From contig JACGWO010000003.1 of assembly GCA_034509735.1 (NCBI GenBank), positions 36,788,466 to 36,852,465 of the forward strand: DNA of 64,000 bases. Reading direction: 5' to 3'. Of this stretch, positions 16,093 through 30,130 are shown in pieces. Each line of letters begins with the position of its first letter. The first letter of the stretch is position 1. Made by a program: the position numbers and the translations under genes. The DNA comes from Sesamum alatum. Taxonomy: Eukaryota; Streptophyta; Magnoliopsida; Lamiales; Pedaliaceae. The notes below the pieces were generated by a model, which was not told the origin of the DNA, made no database searches, and saw nothing but the letters and a program-made list of their open reading frames with translations.

Positions 16093-17988
16093 TTAGAGTA
16101 TTAGGGGCGTAGTGTTGTTACATACTTGTCGTGTTAATAATGCGGCAAGCATGTTTTTGCTTGCTTTAAAATTTAAATCATTTCCACGTAGATGGTCCCT
16201 TGTACGAATATCCTCTGAGATCATCAGTTGGAATTAAATTCCGAGTAATAATTAAACTTTTAGTAACTTCTTGGGAGTTTTTGTCTTTGCATGAGGTTGT
16301 CGGAGAGTCAAAAAGGGGTTGCGCGGCAGAGCTTGGTCTCTGGCGACGACTTGGCAGAGCTTGGTCATGGAAATATTGAAAAGTTGGGCAACTACGGTGT
16401 AATACGGAAGTGACATGATTAAAAGACTGATCGTGCTTGGCAACCATAAAATGGATCAACGATAATGATTGATTACATAATAAATATTATATATATATAT
16501 ATATTATGTGATTAATTTGTGTTAATTAAATTTAATTTATTGAAACTAGTGATGAACGGGCTGATTTTAAAAGATAGGGTTTTTATAACGTAAGAAATTT
16601 GCTTGTTTTTAATATGGGAAGGGAATAACTGTACGTTGTTAAATCAATAAAAAAATGTATTTACATATGTAAAATGCAAATTTACATAATTTACAATTAA
16701 TCGTTGTAAATAGAAATATCTTGATTGAAAGATACTCATATTGCATTTTAACTCAAAGAATTCTAACCGAAAGAAAAAATAAATCAAGAAATATGAAAAA
16801 TTTCCACGACAATAATATAAATCATTTTATATTATATATGTATACGTACATGCATTTCAATGAGATTGTATTTGAATTAATAGATATGAAATATTATGGA
16901 TTTCAATTCCCTAAAAATGAATCTTTTGAACTTGTTCCGCGAATTATAAATTTAAATGATTTAAATTCTTACATTCTAATTTAGAAATATATTTAGAAAT
17001 CCAAATCCATCGTTGAAATGCAGCCTTTGAAAATTTATCCATATATAAGAACATAGAATCCAGCCAATGAGGTCTAATTGCTCAAGTGGTAAGATTGAGG
17101 TCTCATAATCAAAGAGCTGTGAGTTCGAATCGTACAAACCATAAGAATGTCGCTGACGACAATAATGATGAAATGGTGATGAAATAATAGAGACAAGGTG
17201 AACAAATTAGTTAAGCCCAAATCCTGTTGGAAATGGATCGTCAATTTGAGCAAATTGCGACACAAAACAAAAACGAGGACAACATGAACTACATACATAA
17301 ATATTTCCACATCGAAAAAGGAAAAGAAGGTAAGAAAGGTGTAGGTGAGGAGGAAAGATCCAAAACAGTGCCCTAGCCAAGAGGTAACCTAAGATGCAAC
17401 AACGGCCTCAAATACTTGTCCGGAAGAAGGGGCGGGTTCTGATGATCATGATCATGATCATGATCAGCAATCTTGCACGTCCACTGTCGCATTCCCACCA
17501 TAACTTCGTAAGCCGGCATAAAAGCTGGCTAATAAGGTTAAACAACATTAATGTCCAAAGTCTGATTATAGAGACACCTATCCTAACTTAGTTCATGGAT
17601 TAGACTTATCAAAATTCCATGAAAAAGGGAATGCCCCATTGTCCCAACAAGTGTATGGTTAGGATGTTTCCACTTAATTAATTAATGGGACGATGATCAT
17701 GATATGTATGATCATTGTTGTTCATTTAATTCATATATATATGTTTGGTAATATATTATAATTTCAAATATTCTGAAAAACTAGACGCTCTTAATCGCTC
17801 TGTCGGGCCCACTTGGGCCAATGAGTTGCAAACCCAACACTTGTTTTTATCATAACTTTTTATGTTCATGTCAAGTATTTTTCAACAAGTGTGGAGTTTT
17901 AATTATTTCTTGGTCTTGCTAATTAATAATTGAAAAGTTGAGGGGTACTTGCGCAATTACTTTGGGTATACTTTCTCGGTTGGCTCCT
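16093..17988. other. Gene-free region upstream of the ABCG22-like gene
   Basis: It holds a short doubled word GGCAGAGCTTGGTC (16323 and 16353), a tRNA-like stretch (17069-17140) and a (TGATCA)n-like run at 17441-17467. The reading frames here (for example 16178-16459 on the minus strand) show no known domain and overlap one another. Confidence 0.35.
17069..17140 (+). repeat. tRNA-like sequence, probably a SINE head or tRNA relic
   Basis: A-box-like 'ctaattgctcaagtggta', the anticodon-loop-like CTCATAA of elongator tRNA-Met, and B-box-like GAGTTCGAATC (17121-17131) occur at tRNA spacing. The acceptor and anticodon stems do not pair, so it is not a working tRNA. A tRNA-derived SINE 5' part is the simplest reading. 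I saw no duplicate in the window. Confidence 0.4.
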
Positions 17989-18273
17989 TATAAAAGAAAG
18001 CTCTGCATATTTATGGTTATAGTGTGTAATAATTTCTTTCAACTACTACTTTCTCTTAAAGCTTCTCTCAGTAGTTAAATTTTTTTGCCAAAAATAAGTG
18101 GTGAGTGGAAATGCGCTTCTCTTCTTCTCTAGTGTTATTATTACATAATTTCTAGTGTACATACGTTGTCATTCAAACTAATTAAAGTCGCATGATTGAA
18201 AATTGTACAGTACAGTACTCTTTAATTTACGCCTATGATTCTTGTTAATTAACGTACGTGGTGTTGGCAGAAA
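17989..18273 (+). promoter_or_regulatory. TATA box, leader and 5'-UTR intron of the ABCG22-like gene
   Basis: TATAAAAG lies at 17989-17996. A leader follows, then a likely 5'-UTR intron with donor gtgagt at 18101 and acceptor ttggcag ending at 18270, four bases before the ATG. Inferred from consensus sites only. Confidence 0.5.
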
Positions 18274-21200
18274 ATGATGGATCAGAAGACGAACACCACG
18301 ACGAGTCTCATACGAACAAAGTCCGACCAACTGGTGGAGACAATGGCAGCGGCGCTGGCGGCGATGAAGTCCCCGTTGTCATCCGGCGAAGCGGCGGCAA
18401 GCAGTGGAGGCCTAGAGAGCAGCGGGGGGCTGTCCAGGAAGTCCAGCCGGAGGCTGGCGGCGGCCTCCCCGGGGCGGAGCAGCGGCAGCGTTGGGAAGAA
18501 CACTCACATCCGCAAGTCGAGAAGTGCTCAGATGAAATTCGACCTCGATGATTTGAACAGCGGCGCCGCCTTGAGCAGAGCTTCCAGCGCCAGCTTGGGA
18601 TTCTCCTTCTCCTTCACCGGATTCACCGTTCCGCCGGACGAGATCGCCGATTCCAAGCCATTCAGCGACGATGATATCCGTAAGTTCTCCATCAATCTCC
18701 GTTGCTTATATGTTCTTTCTTCATTATGTAGTAGCTTTCGAGAAATCTAATGAATGACTTTAATGATTTTTTTTTTAGGGAGACTATTTAATGAATTAAT
18801 TACCATATATGTTAATAATTTCGTTACTATGTTTCACTAATTACTACTAGACTTGAGGATAATCTGCCATCCTCCAAATAAAATATTCCCTCTATCAAAG
18901 GGTAAGTAATTAATTAATTATATATATATATATAACCAAACAACATCACAATTAAAAATTCTTTAATAAATAACCTTTTATCTAAAAACTGTCAATAAAT
19001 AATAATATATATGTATACAACAATTAATGGGTTTAGATGGCGAAAGCCAGATTTAAATTTTATATTTTGAATTTTATTGCATTTTTATTCCATTTAATAT
19101 ATATACATATTGCATACACAAAAATTACACAATTTTATTTAACGAAAGATTTATACACACCATGTGCACATACCAAATAAAATAAAAGATGAAATAGAAA
19201 ATCTAACCGAAACAAAATACTTGATTCTGTATTTGAAATCTAATCCGAACAAAAAAGGAAGGAGAAAAGGTTTTTGGCGTGATATTGAGGCGGATCAGAT
19301 TTTTTGTTGTAAAAATCTATTCCATTTTCTACTTCATTTAATATAAGCACATAAATTTTTTTTAAGTAAAAAATATTATATCATCTTTATACACATAACA
19401 TGTATATATATTAAATAAAGCAGGAGATGAAATACGATTTAAAATAATAAAAAAAAATAGAATTGGGATATTGAGGTGGGATGCATGCATTAATGTAAGG
19501 GTTGGGGAAGGAGAGTGTCCAAAAAGACAAAAGGAGGAAGACAGACATGCATGCATGATGCATGCATCTCTTTTCGAGTCTGTGCTAGAAATTAAACTTG
19601 ATCAGAAACGGATGAAAAATGGGACCCCAACTCCTCTTTTACGTAAAGTGCAACTCTGTCTTTCTGTCCAACCAAAAAACTTCATACCACCAAAACCAAA
19701 TTAATTTCCTCAAATTGTTACCCTATCTTATATTGTATTTTCTATATGTATATATATATACACGTGGTCTGTATATATAAAATATAATGTTATAATATAA
19801 TTTAAAAAAAACTTTAAATTACACAAGTTACCATTTATTTTTCATAAAGATAGCACATGAGGGAAAAAAATATACGTGTGTGCCCTGAACCAGCTTACTA
19901 ACATGATGCTTTAATACGTTACAAAATTTCACTTTATTTGTGTATATTATGCAGATCTCCAATGCATTTGATTCTTTTGAAATGTATTTCGTTGTTTCAG
20001 TCGCTATATATTATGTAGTTTGAATATCACTTTTTTTTTTCCGTCCTCCATCACACACTTAACTCTCTTTTTGATACTAAGTTGTTGATTAATTAATAAT
20101 AGATCATTATAAAGAAAAATCAACATTATTACATTAGTGTATGTATTAAGAGTAGTGGTCATGAATGGTTACTATGTTAAGTGAGAGTGTATATATCATT
20201 CATCCCAGGTTGAATATAAATTTATATGACAAATGTTGGTAATAACCTAAATTTAACAACTTTGAAGACAAAAAGAAAAGGGGGGGAAAAGAAGGGGTGG
20301 ATGAACGGTGGAGATGGAGTGGCGGTGACAGACAGAGGTTGAATGTTGAATCTCCACCAAATCTAATAATAATGTGAGTGACAGTAATGTCACACTCCCA
20401 CCACAACTGTCACGGCCACTTGTCCTAATTTCGCCGCTACAATTGTAAGAATGACGAAAAAGTTTGGTCACAAGTGGGTCCCGTTTCCTTCTGCTATTGG
20501 CACTCCCCTCGAATTAGAAATGGACCCCACATAGTTAGGACACCAGAATTTGTTAGTACTACTAAACATTATCTAATTAGAGACACCACTGAATTAGATA
20601 TTGCAACACATATCCTTTTTAAGTAAGCTAATAAGTTGGACTTTTTCCCTTTTATTTTATTTTTATTTTTTATTCTGCCTTAGGTTTTTATCTATTTATT
20701 TGTTTGTAGACTCTTGTCTTAAAATTATTACTGAGGTAATAATCTTACATCTTATCACAATATAATAAATTAGTTATAAACACGTGTATGATGACAACTT
20801 AATAATTATTTATGATAACAATTTTATACAAAATATTTTTATTATTAATCATTGCTCAGGACAACTTTTATGCAAACATTGTTACGATTTTAATTAATAT
20901 TATTATTTAATTTTTTATCCGGGTAATATCATACTTCTTTATAGTGAAATTGTGTGCTATATAACTTGTGCTTAATACGTTAGCAGCTGAAGATCTTGAG
21001 GCAGGCAGGCAAAAGAAGAAACTTCACACAGAGCCTACACTGCCCCTTTACCTCAAGGTAAAAAATTTACACAAGTAGCAGACTACTTATGTTTCTTTCC
21101 TTAAAAAAACACAAAAGAAAAAGATGTAAATTAAGCCAGATGTCGAGCCCGTGTTCGATACGATGATCGATCGATTCGATGATTAATTTCGATATCATGT

Positions 21201-24154
21201 ATTTGGACAGGAAAGGGATGGAGTTATTTCTAGCTAGAGATCAATGCAACTGATCAATTTGAACATGGTTATGTCAGGTTATACAGTCTTGTACAGAATT
21301 TCATTTTACCATCATTTGTGTACAAGACTTTCCTTAAAACAACCAAAAACATGCCACAAAAGTTTTAGGGTCTTAGTAGTCTTAGAATGATAAGTACAAC
21401 AGAGGTTAATTTCCATATATCTATATATGCCTGAATTTCTGGTAATGATCTTAACGTTGTCCGAAACATGCAGTTCACAGATGTAACATACAAGGTGGTT
21501 CTGAAAGGCATGACCTCAACAGTGGAGAGAGACATCTTAAACGGAATTACGGGTTCCGTTGATCCGGGAGAAGTTCTGGCGCTGATGGGACCGTCAGGAA
21601 GCGGAAAGACTACGTTGCTGAGTATTCTTGGAGGGAGAGTAAGAGAACCGGCTCCAGGCGGCTCAATAACTTATAACGACCAACCGTATTCAAAGTGCCT
21701 AAAGAGCAGGTAAGTGTCATGAACTACTTCAATGGCACAAAATGTGTAGAATGTTTCCTCAACATGACCAGACAAATGCATGAAAACAATCTGGCAGGAT
21801 AGGATTTGTGACACAAGACGACGTTCTGTTTCCTCACCTTACAGTGAAAGAAACATTAACGTATGCTGCTCGTCTACGACTTCCAAAGACATTAACGAAA
21901 GAGGAAAAGGATCAAAGAGCCATAGATGTCATAGATGAGCTGGGATTAGAGAGGTAACTACTGGTTAATTTCTCTCTTGGGCTAATCCCGCTGTGATCTT
22001 GAACGGATTTAAGCTCAAGAATCAGTAAATGTGTTGTTTTTCATGAATGGCTGATTGTAATTTACCAGGTGCCAGGACACGATGATAGGTGGCTCGTTTG
22101 TGAGAGGAGTTTCGGGTGGAGAGAGGAAGCGTGTGTGTATTGGGAACGAGATAATAATCAATCCATCCCTCTTGTTCCTCGACGAGCCAACCTCTGGCCT
22201 GGATTCTACAACTGCTTTGAGGATAGTCGACACGTTACATGAAATAGCCGAGGTATACACATTCAACTTTCTTCCCAGTATCTAATCATGATTCAGAATA
22301 GATATATCGAAACAGATCCATACTATACAGAATGATACAAGTTTGTGAGTTACCTTGTGCATAATTTGTCAAGAATGATGGCAGGCTGGGAAAACGGTGA
22401 TAACGACGATCCACCAGCCGTCCAGCAGACTCTTCCTTAAGTTTGACAAGCTGATTCTTCTTGGCAAAGGGAGCCTGCTATATTATGGAAAGGCATCAGA
22501 AGCAATGATCTACTTTTCATCCATAGGATGTTCGCCTCTTATCGCGATGAACCCTGCAGAATTCATGCTTGACCTTGCAAACGGAAACGTTACAGACATT
22601 TCTGTCCCATCAGAACTGGAGGACAAAGTGCAAACGGGAGATCCTGAAGCAGAAACAAAGAATGGAAAACCAGCTCCAGCAGTTGTGCATGAGGTACAAC
22701 ATATTTTGGCACAGAAACACATAAGAAATTACAATTATCCTGTAACTCTATATGATTTCTAAAACTTTTGATGCAGTATCTTGTGGAGGCCTATGAGACA
22801 CGGGTTGCTGAAAACGAGAAGAAGAAAATTATGAACCCGATACCCGTTGATGAAGAAATTAAGTTTAAAGTATGTTCTACCAAGAGAGAATGGGGAGCGA
22901 GCTGGTGTGAGCAATATTCCATACTGTTCCGGAGAGGACTTAAAGAACGGAGACATGACTATTTTAGCTGGTTGAGGATCACTCAAGTTCTTGCAACCGC
23001 AACTATTTTGGGATTGCTTTGGTGGCAATCTGGCAGTGATAACCCCAACGAACTGCAAGATCAGGTAAATACTTCCAAAGCATAAGCTGAGTAACAAAAT
23101 CTGGACCGCCACGTTCCTTATCTAAAATAGAATTAGCACTATCTAAACACAAGAGAATTAGTAGTAATTAACCCGACACCTCAAAGAAAGAGTATCATAT
23201 TAACTAAACTACGAGAAATAAAGTGTTACTTGTCTTGCAGGCAGGGTTACTGTTCTTCATTGCTGTTTTCTGGGGCTTTTTTCCAGTCTTCACAGCCATC
23301 TTTACGTTCCCCCAAGAAAGAGCCATGCTGAGCAAGGAACGGGCAGCCGACATGTACAGATTAAGTGCATATTTCGTGGCTAGAACCACAAGCGATCTTC
23401 CGCTAGACCTAATATTGCCAGTACTTTTTCTTCTAGTCGTCTACTTTATGGCAGGCTTAAGAATGAACGCCGGTTCCTTCTTTCTCACCATAGTGACAGT
23501 TTTACTCTGCATTATAGCAGCTCAGGTGTGCCTTTCTCCATTTATGAGATCATCATAGTAATTTGACTAAAGTATTCATCAATTTTGAAATAAACTCCCA
23601 CCCCAAGATTTCTTAAACATGTAAACCTGATGACAGGGTCTGGGACTAGCTATTGGTGCTATGCTGATGGATCTGAAGAAGGCGACGACCCTGGCCTCTG
23701 TCACAGTAATGACATTCATGTTAGCCGGGGGATACTTTGTGAAGGTAAGTGCAGACACATTATGGAAATTACTGTAACTTCTCACTCGTTCTAATCGGTT
23801 AGGCACCTATCTTATGTATAATAACACTAGACACCAATGACGGTAGAACGCTATCAGAAAATCTTTTCAGTTAAAGTGTCGTATACTGAAAAGATAGATG
23901 ATAATAACACAAAGGATTTTATGATTCTGCAGAATGTCCCAGTGTTCATATCATGGCTTCGCTATCTCTCATTTAACTACCACACCTACAAGCTTCTCCT
24001 GAAAGTGCAGTATGAACACATAAGCCACACGATCAATGGGGTCAGAATAGACAATGGTTACAAGGAAGTGGGAGCGCTAGCAGCCATGGTCATTGGCTAC
24101 AGATTCCTCGCATACCTATCTCTACGAAGGATGAAGCTCCATGCAGGAGCTTAG
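18274..24154 (+). CDS. ABCG22: ABC transporter G family half-transporter, ABCG22 type (10 exons, 754 aa)
   Basis: A plasma-membrane half-size ABCG transporter. Arabidopsis ABCG22 affects stomata and water loss; the substrate here is unknown. Exons: 18274-18679, 20987-21057, 21474-21709, 21798-21953, 22069-22252, 22385-22693, 22777-23064, 23241-23525, 23637-23744, 23933-24154. The joined frame is 755 codons with stop, almost the length of ABCG22. The N-terminal region has the family signature [19 protein letters not shown] and [10 protein letters not shown]. The ATP-binding domain has Walker A GPSGSGKT (about 195-202), signature VSGGERKR (about 303) and Walker B with [12 protein letters not shown], then the switch H-loop in TTIHQPSSR. 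The membrane domain has about six hydrophobic spans from about residue 510, with [16 protein letters not shown] and [21 protein letters not shown] blocks. ATG 18277 is an alternative start three bases on. Intron 1 is 2.3 kb. Confidence 0.95.
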
Positions 24155-24883
24155 ATGTCCTGGAAGCCGTTGAAGAAACCAGCTTTTGTTTTCACGGCCT
24201 TTTATGAGCTATACCTGGAAGCATATGTTGAGACCTTTTGCCTCTAAATGAGGTTGTAAGTTCAACATTTGACAAAAATCAGCACAGAGATTTCTCATGG
24301 AGTTCTCTAGGGTATTTTTGCATGATTTGCTGAAAATCATGTTTGCAGCAAGTTCTGAAAAGTTCAGGCAGTGAGCAGAACATCAAGATTTTCCTATTCC
24401 TTTCTTAAGCTATATTTGGTTCTTGGATTTAGTGCAAAAAATAGTAAGGAAATATGTTTTCCTCACTTGAGATTATAGTACCTTGTCTATTTGATGCATT
24501 TACTCTTCCTTGCAAAAAACAAGATCAACACTAAGACCATTTCTGCAGAAAGGTTGACTATGAAATGTTCCTCATCAGATTGGTAAAAACATAGGATCAA
24601 TCGCAACAATTAACATAATACAGTCAGTTACTTTGGATATGAACTGTAGTACATTACTGAAAGCATCTATATGTTCGGAGGAAAAATACAACCAATAATT
24701 TAACTGATAAGTAGGCTCACGTTTTCAAATACCTCAATCTGGTTTCTTGACAATTCTATCAACACAAGGGAAAGAGAGCTAACGGCATTTGATGCCATCT
24801 GATTACTCCCTTTACAACTGTCGATGCGCATAATGATTTTCCTACTGAATTGGAATTTCCGCCAAATTTTAGTATGGTCTTTC
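24155..24883. other. Convergent intergenic region (ABCG22-like / CRTISO)
   Basis: About 730 bp between two convergent stop codons, to be shared by both 3' UTRs. No gene or transposon end is visible. Confidence 0.5.
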
Positions 24884-27800
24884 TCATGCTAGTGTCCTTA
24901 ACCAACCAAGTACCCGAAGGAGAGCAGTATCAAGCACTGGGTTTTTCTTTTCCAATCCTGCATGAAAGTTACAAAAGAGAAGTCCAATAAAGTGAAATGA
25001 AGAAAGCAGCTAAGATATTTGCACAATCATAAGAGACGATCGCATGCATATTATTGGCTTGTGGACCGTGTTTGATTGGACAAAAAAGTCAAAACACTTA
25101 GACACATTGGATTTCCTGAAACTACAAGCTCCAATTTAGTTACCAGACAAGTGTAGGAGAGTAATGTTTTATACTTCCATGTACAGTTTAACTAGCAACC
25201 GGACAAGGCACTAGAAATCAAATTTCTCATCAATCAACTGCATTAATAAAATGATGAGATCTATCTCATTAAATGTTCGAAAAAAACTAGGCCACTGGTT
25301 GATATTGTATGCAGTAATCGCAGAAAAACAAATTTCAAACCATTTTACCTATATCAGCTGCCACTCGATGTGCACACATAACTCCTGAAAAGGCTACAGC
25401 TATGACACCTTGCCCTGGAAAGCAACTATCTCCAACACAGTACAGACCACTTATCGCCTGCAAGGTCCATCACAGTACAAATTAATTTACTTGCAGTGCC
25501 GAAAATTGAACAATCCGTTCATTGATAGCATCAGCAACGACTAATAAGCTGATTAACTTACAGTTGTATTGAATGGCATAGCTAATAAGCCCTTTGGAGT
25601 TTTGCGAGGCATTGGACCATATGTACCACTATCACGAGCCAGGTATCGCCTGTGTGTCTTTGGTGTCCCCACCTGTCATATTCAGAAGCGCGCCAGTGCA
25701 TAACTCATTGTTTGGCTAATCAAAGATACTGTAGTGGCAGAAATTTCAATTTCCCTTTTCCAACAGGTTCTTAAATTAGTAATGGAAACCCCATGAACTA
25801 CTATAAGTAACGAGGTAATGGAAGGGAGGAATGAAAAATTGGAACATCATCTTCAAAACCAGTCCCATTGTAACAGAAGATAGCATGACTGCATACAGAA
25901 GTTTCAGAAAGCAAAGATGTAGATACATAAAAACCTATACTAGTTTTTCACACGCTGAAGTGCGGACAGTGCAACTTCCCAGACCTCAAATTTCACTAAA
26001 TCATAAGATTTCGAGGGAGAAATAGTTCGTGCAATCACTAAGCCTTGTTCAACTTATTCACTCTTCTCTTCATTACTGTATGAATCCATCAGTTATATAG
26101 AAGTTTGAAGTGTAAACTTTAAGCATCACCGTCAATTTCTGCGAGTAGATTGCCAATGCCATACCTCCTTAAAAACTATAGATGACTTAAGTCCAGGGAA
26201 TAACTTCTTGTCGAGCCTGTTGATTAACTTTTCCGCCACAAGTTCCTTCTTTGCCTCATAATCTTTGCGTGAGAGGCCCTACAGCAAAATGGCCATTTAT
26301 GTTACATTCTTGAAAAACCTAAGAACAATTAACTGTAAGGAGAAGATAATTACCTCCCAGTCCTCGATGGGAGAAGTAGTGAAAATGTGAAGAATGTGGT
26401 TTCCTTCTGGAGCTAATGATTTATCAAGAACTGTTGGAATGCTCAAGAATATGCTTCCATAAGGTTTTTCCAGATTTTCCCAATCATCCTACATACTCAA
26501 AGGAGAATCACAGTTACGTGCATAAAATGTTAATATGTAGCCACTCAATCAGATTGCCTAAAACCACCATGTTACCTCGAGGACAAAATGGTGGCAATCC
26601 GTATCTGGAGGCAAAACATCAGCTTTAACCCCCAAGTGGATAGAAAGAAAAGATGGTGCTTTAACATATGCCTTCTGGAAACTTTTTTCTTCCTCAGGCA
26701 GATCTTCCTTTTTCAAGAGCTTACCTATAAAAAACAGTTTTTTGCTAAGAGAAAAAATCTACGCAAGCAACTCAGCACAAGACAAACCAAGGTATTGAAA
26801 CTAACCAAAGGTATCCCATCTAGTTGCATTTGAAATTATGGTTTTAGCATAGAATTGCCTTCCATTTGATAGCTTCACCCCGACCTACAAAAATTGACAT
26901 GTTATATGTATCTTCTATACTTAATGATCTTAGGTAAACAGAGCAAAAGATCCAATAGGGACACTGGCTGCAGTTAAACTCACAGCTTTTCCATCTTCTA
27001 TGATAATACTGGTTGCATTTGCCTTATAAAGTATCTCGCTCCCTTGATCAACCAAACCCTTTGCGAGTGACTTTGCAATTTCTCCGATCCCACCAACAGG
27101 ATAGTTGATTCCGCCAAAATGTCTATCACACATAACCTACTGGAAAAGAAAAATCAGAACACAAGATATGAATGAAAAGAAAATTTGACCAAGAACTAAT
27201 AAATTAAATTACCATGCTTGCATTGATGATAGGTGTCTGCATGGCGTTAACCGTGCTCACTATGAAACACTGCCCAAAAAAGACATAAGAAACACATATT
27301 AAATAACTGTAGTCAGAAAGTAAAAGTCTCCTTATCCATAACGCAATAGACTGAAGTTGAGGTCAACGTGAGTAAAAGCACACCTCAGCATCAATAAAGG
27401 ACAATAACTCAGGATCCTTAATATAATTTCGAGCTATGTTGCCAGCATTCTGCGGAAGATAGTAGGCTGAGATGAATATGAGAAGCATCCATCAGCTTAA
27501 GAAAGTGTGCAGAATTGTCATTGATAAGCAATTCTGATTATGGGTCACTGTCTAAACCATTTATAAATTCCTTGTTCTTCTAAATTTGATGTTTTGTTGT
27601 CATCACGTTTATTAACCATAAAGACCTTTGATTAAGACCGATAGTACTGGAAAATCATTGATAAGCAGTTCCGACACTAACTACAACAAAACAAATTTAG
27701 AAGCGCTTGAACACTAAAAAATAATACGCTGGTTTCTTCTTGTCATTTTATAGGTTTACACAAAAATAAGGATGTTTGTTTATATCCTTTTATGCACAAG

Positions 27801-30130
27801 TTCTTGCAACAACGAAGAGAAGACAAACCAACATGAATAGATTGCTCAAAGAATAGATAAATGAAGAAACAAAATCAAGCATTCAATATTACTGAAAAAC
27901 TTCCATGGTATGGTCACAAGTGAGAATTAAGAGTAAAAGATAAAAGCAAGAATCAATTACCCAGAGTCAAGCATTCAAGAGGCTTCTTAAAAAACTGTCC
28001 AAACAGATAGATTGGCTCCTCCAGAGATTTCAATTCCAGTGAGTTCAATGCATTGAAAATCTAGCAATACATCCAAGAAATCGCAATTTATTCAAACAAA
28101 GGAAAAGTGGCGAACACCTAGAGCAAGCAGCTATCACCTTAATTAAAACAAACCTTCCAGCAGACACCATAGAATTTGAGAATGCCTTCTCTCTCATGGG
28201 GAAACTTACGGACAAGTTCTGAAATGAATTCGTTATATTCTCTATGAACTTGAATTGAGAAGTCATTAGGTAAATGAAAATGAACAGTGGTCGGGTCAGG
28301 TATCACTTGCATCCTACATCCTACTGCAGCCAGTGCTTGAGTGATCAAATTCAAATTTCCCTGCGAAGGAAAGAAGAGACTCGAGTTTAAAGAGTAATAC
28401 AGCTACACAACAGAAGATATAAATAGTAGGAATATGTAAACCACATTAAACAATTTACAATCCTGTTCTGTTGAAAACATATCTCCCAAGTTGACTTTCA
28501 TCCATTAACGCCCCATCCACCAACCTCCGTGGAGACAAAATCAGAAACAAAGGATTCCAAGTATGACAGCCATGAATAAACTGTTATAGAGTATCAGCAT
28601 GTATAAATAAGAAAAAGGAGATATGGTAAGAAACTTAGCTCAATTCAACTCAACAACCAAAAATTATCTCTGTTCATCCTTGAGTTAATGGACCAAATAA
28701 CAGATCCTCTAAATTAGCTACTTGATGACTGGTTTAAGCTGTAATACTCTTCCTCTATGTTCTTATTAAAATTAGTTCCATGGAACTTCAACCTGGTAAA
28801 GATTCATAAACCATCTCAGGCAAATCTCCTGCAGTATTTCTTGGATGCTGCCTTAGCCAACTCACTTGTCTGCTCTTGAATTAGTTAAAAAGAGGCCCAC
28901 ATGTGCATACATAAGTTGTAAAAACAGCACGCAGACGAATCGAGGCCTTCTAAATGTTCCCACTTAGAGCTGGCACGGGAAAGGAGAAAGATGCAACTTA
29001 AAAAAGTCCACGGGAATATTTTTCTCGTTAAGTTCAAAGTACAAGCAATTGGCTGATTGAACGTATGGAAGAACTGCTGATTGGTAGAAGTCCTACCATA
29101 AGGACTCTAAGAGTTAGGCTCCAAACAAGTGTACAGTTTTATGTTTCTTATAATATAGGATTACTTGAGTAACAAATCCAATGTTGAAGCATCTCATTCC
29201 ACACATATCTGACCCAGCTACCTGAAATTAAGTGTTCAATTCTTCTAAATTATCTCACAATTTTTCTCCACATAAATGAAAGGAGACACAAAGTTACAGC
29301 TTTCAACCCAGAAATTGATTTACTTTCCTGTGACGAGTCAATCTATAAGCAACTCTTTCCCACATGATGACTGGCTTTTAAATTCTATGCCATATGCATA
29401 TAGCTAATTTCCATTTTCTTTTCCCCAAAGTATAAGATACAAGAATTAATTGTCTGAAATTCTCATGACTTGCATCAGCAAGAACTGACACACATTAAAA
29501 TGCATAACATAAAAAGTCAAGAATTCACTGCTTCTACTGAATGAAGCAAACCCATCAATTGACGAAATTTCCGCCTCATATAGGACTAATGAGCCAACAA
29601 CAACTACTCAGAATTAAACCAATGCATAAAGAAACCATGTTAACAAAAATTCAAAACCAACTCACCTTATCACTGAAACCAAACATGACTGATGATCCAA
29701 CATCAAAAGTGAACCCATCTCTCTGGTAAAACCCAGAGCTTCCTCCAGGAATCACATACTTCTCCAAAACCAAAACCTTGGCGCCTTTCACAGCCAGCTG
29801 CGTGGCCGCCACCAATCCTCCAACCCCAGAGCCTATAACAATCGCATCATAGAAGCTACTATTCCTATCACCTTCCGTGGAGCTACTCTCAGTTTCCAAC
29901 ACTTCCCCAACATCGACCACTGATTTCAACGGAGCAAAACTGTTTCTTTGCCTGCGGTTTGCCCTCATAACCCCAAAATTCAAGCCGGGGATCTGGTGAT
30001 CACCGAAATTTCGGGCTTTCAAATGGTCAAAACAGCATCGCTTTATCGATTTTTGGTTGCCCAAAGGCCTACTCTTCCAGTTACTGATAGTTGACTGAGG
30101 AGAGGAAAGCCCAGAACTCATGATATCCAT
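24884..30130 (-). CDS. CRTISO: Carotenoid isomerase / prolycopene isomerase (13 exons, 611 aa)
   Basis: A plastid flavoprotein that converts tetra-cis-lycopene (prolycopene) to all-trans-lycopene in carotenoid synthesis. Exons in reading order: 30130-29666, 28360-28154, 28060-27961, 27466-27384, 27269-27213, 27136-26984, 26884-26806, 26724-26576, 26488-26354, 26278-26165, 25672-25562, 25457-25349, 24957-24884. Every intron is GT-AG and the joined frame is 612 codons with stop. The first 85 or so residues are Ser/Arg-rich, like a chloroplast transit peptide. The FAD dinucleotide motif VIGSGVGG is at about 98-105, then [14 protein letters not shown] and [10 protein letters not shown]. The central blocks [13 protein letters not shown] and [13 protein letters not shown] and the C-terminal GDSCFPGQG and GWLRTLA all match CRTISO. 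On the minus strand TATATAAAT (30329-30321) is a possible TATA box. No break is seen. Confidence 0.96.

Noticed and set aside
16178..16459. 93-aa minus-strand frame near a doubled GGCAGAGCTTGGTC
   Set aside because: No domain or signal, and a second overlapping frame; more likely decayed repeat DNA.
18258..18551. 97-aa frame overlapping the first ABCG22 exon
   Set aside because: Wrong frame; the 18274 frame has the LSRKSSRRL and RSAQ signatures of the family.
23837..23932. Upstream part of a longer frame before the last ABCG22 exon
   Set aside because: It is intron sequence; the AG at 23931-23932 joins VK to NVPVFISW exactly as in the family.
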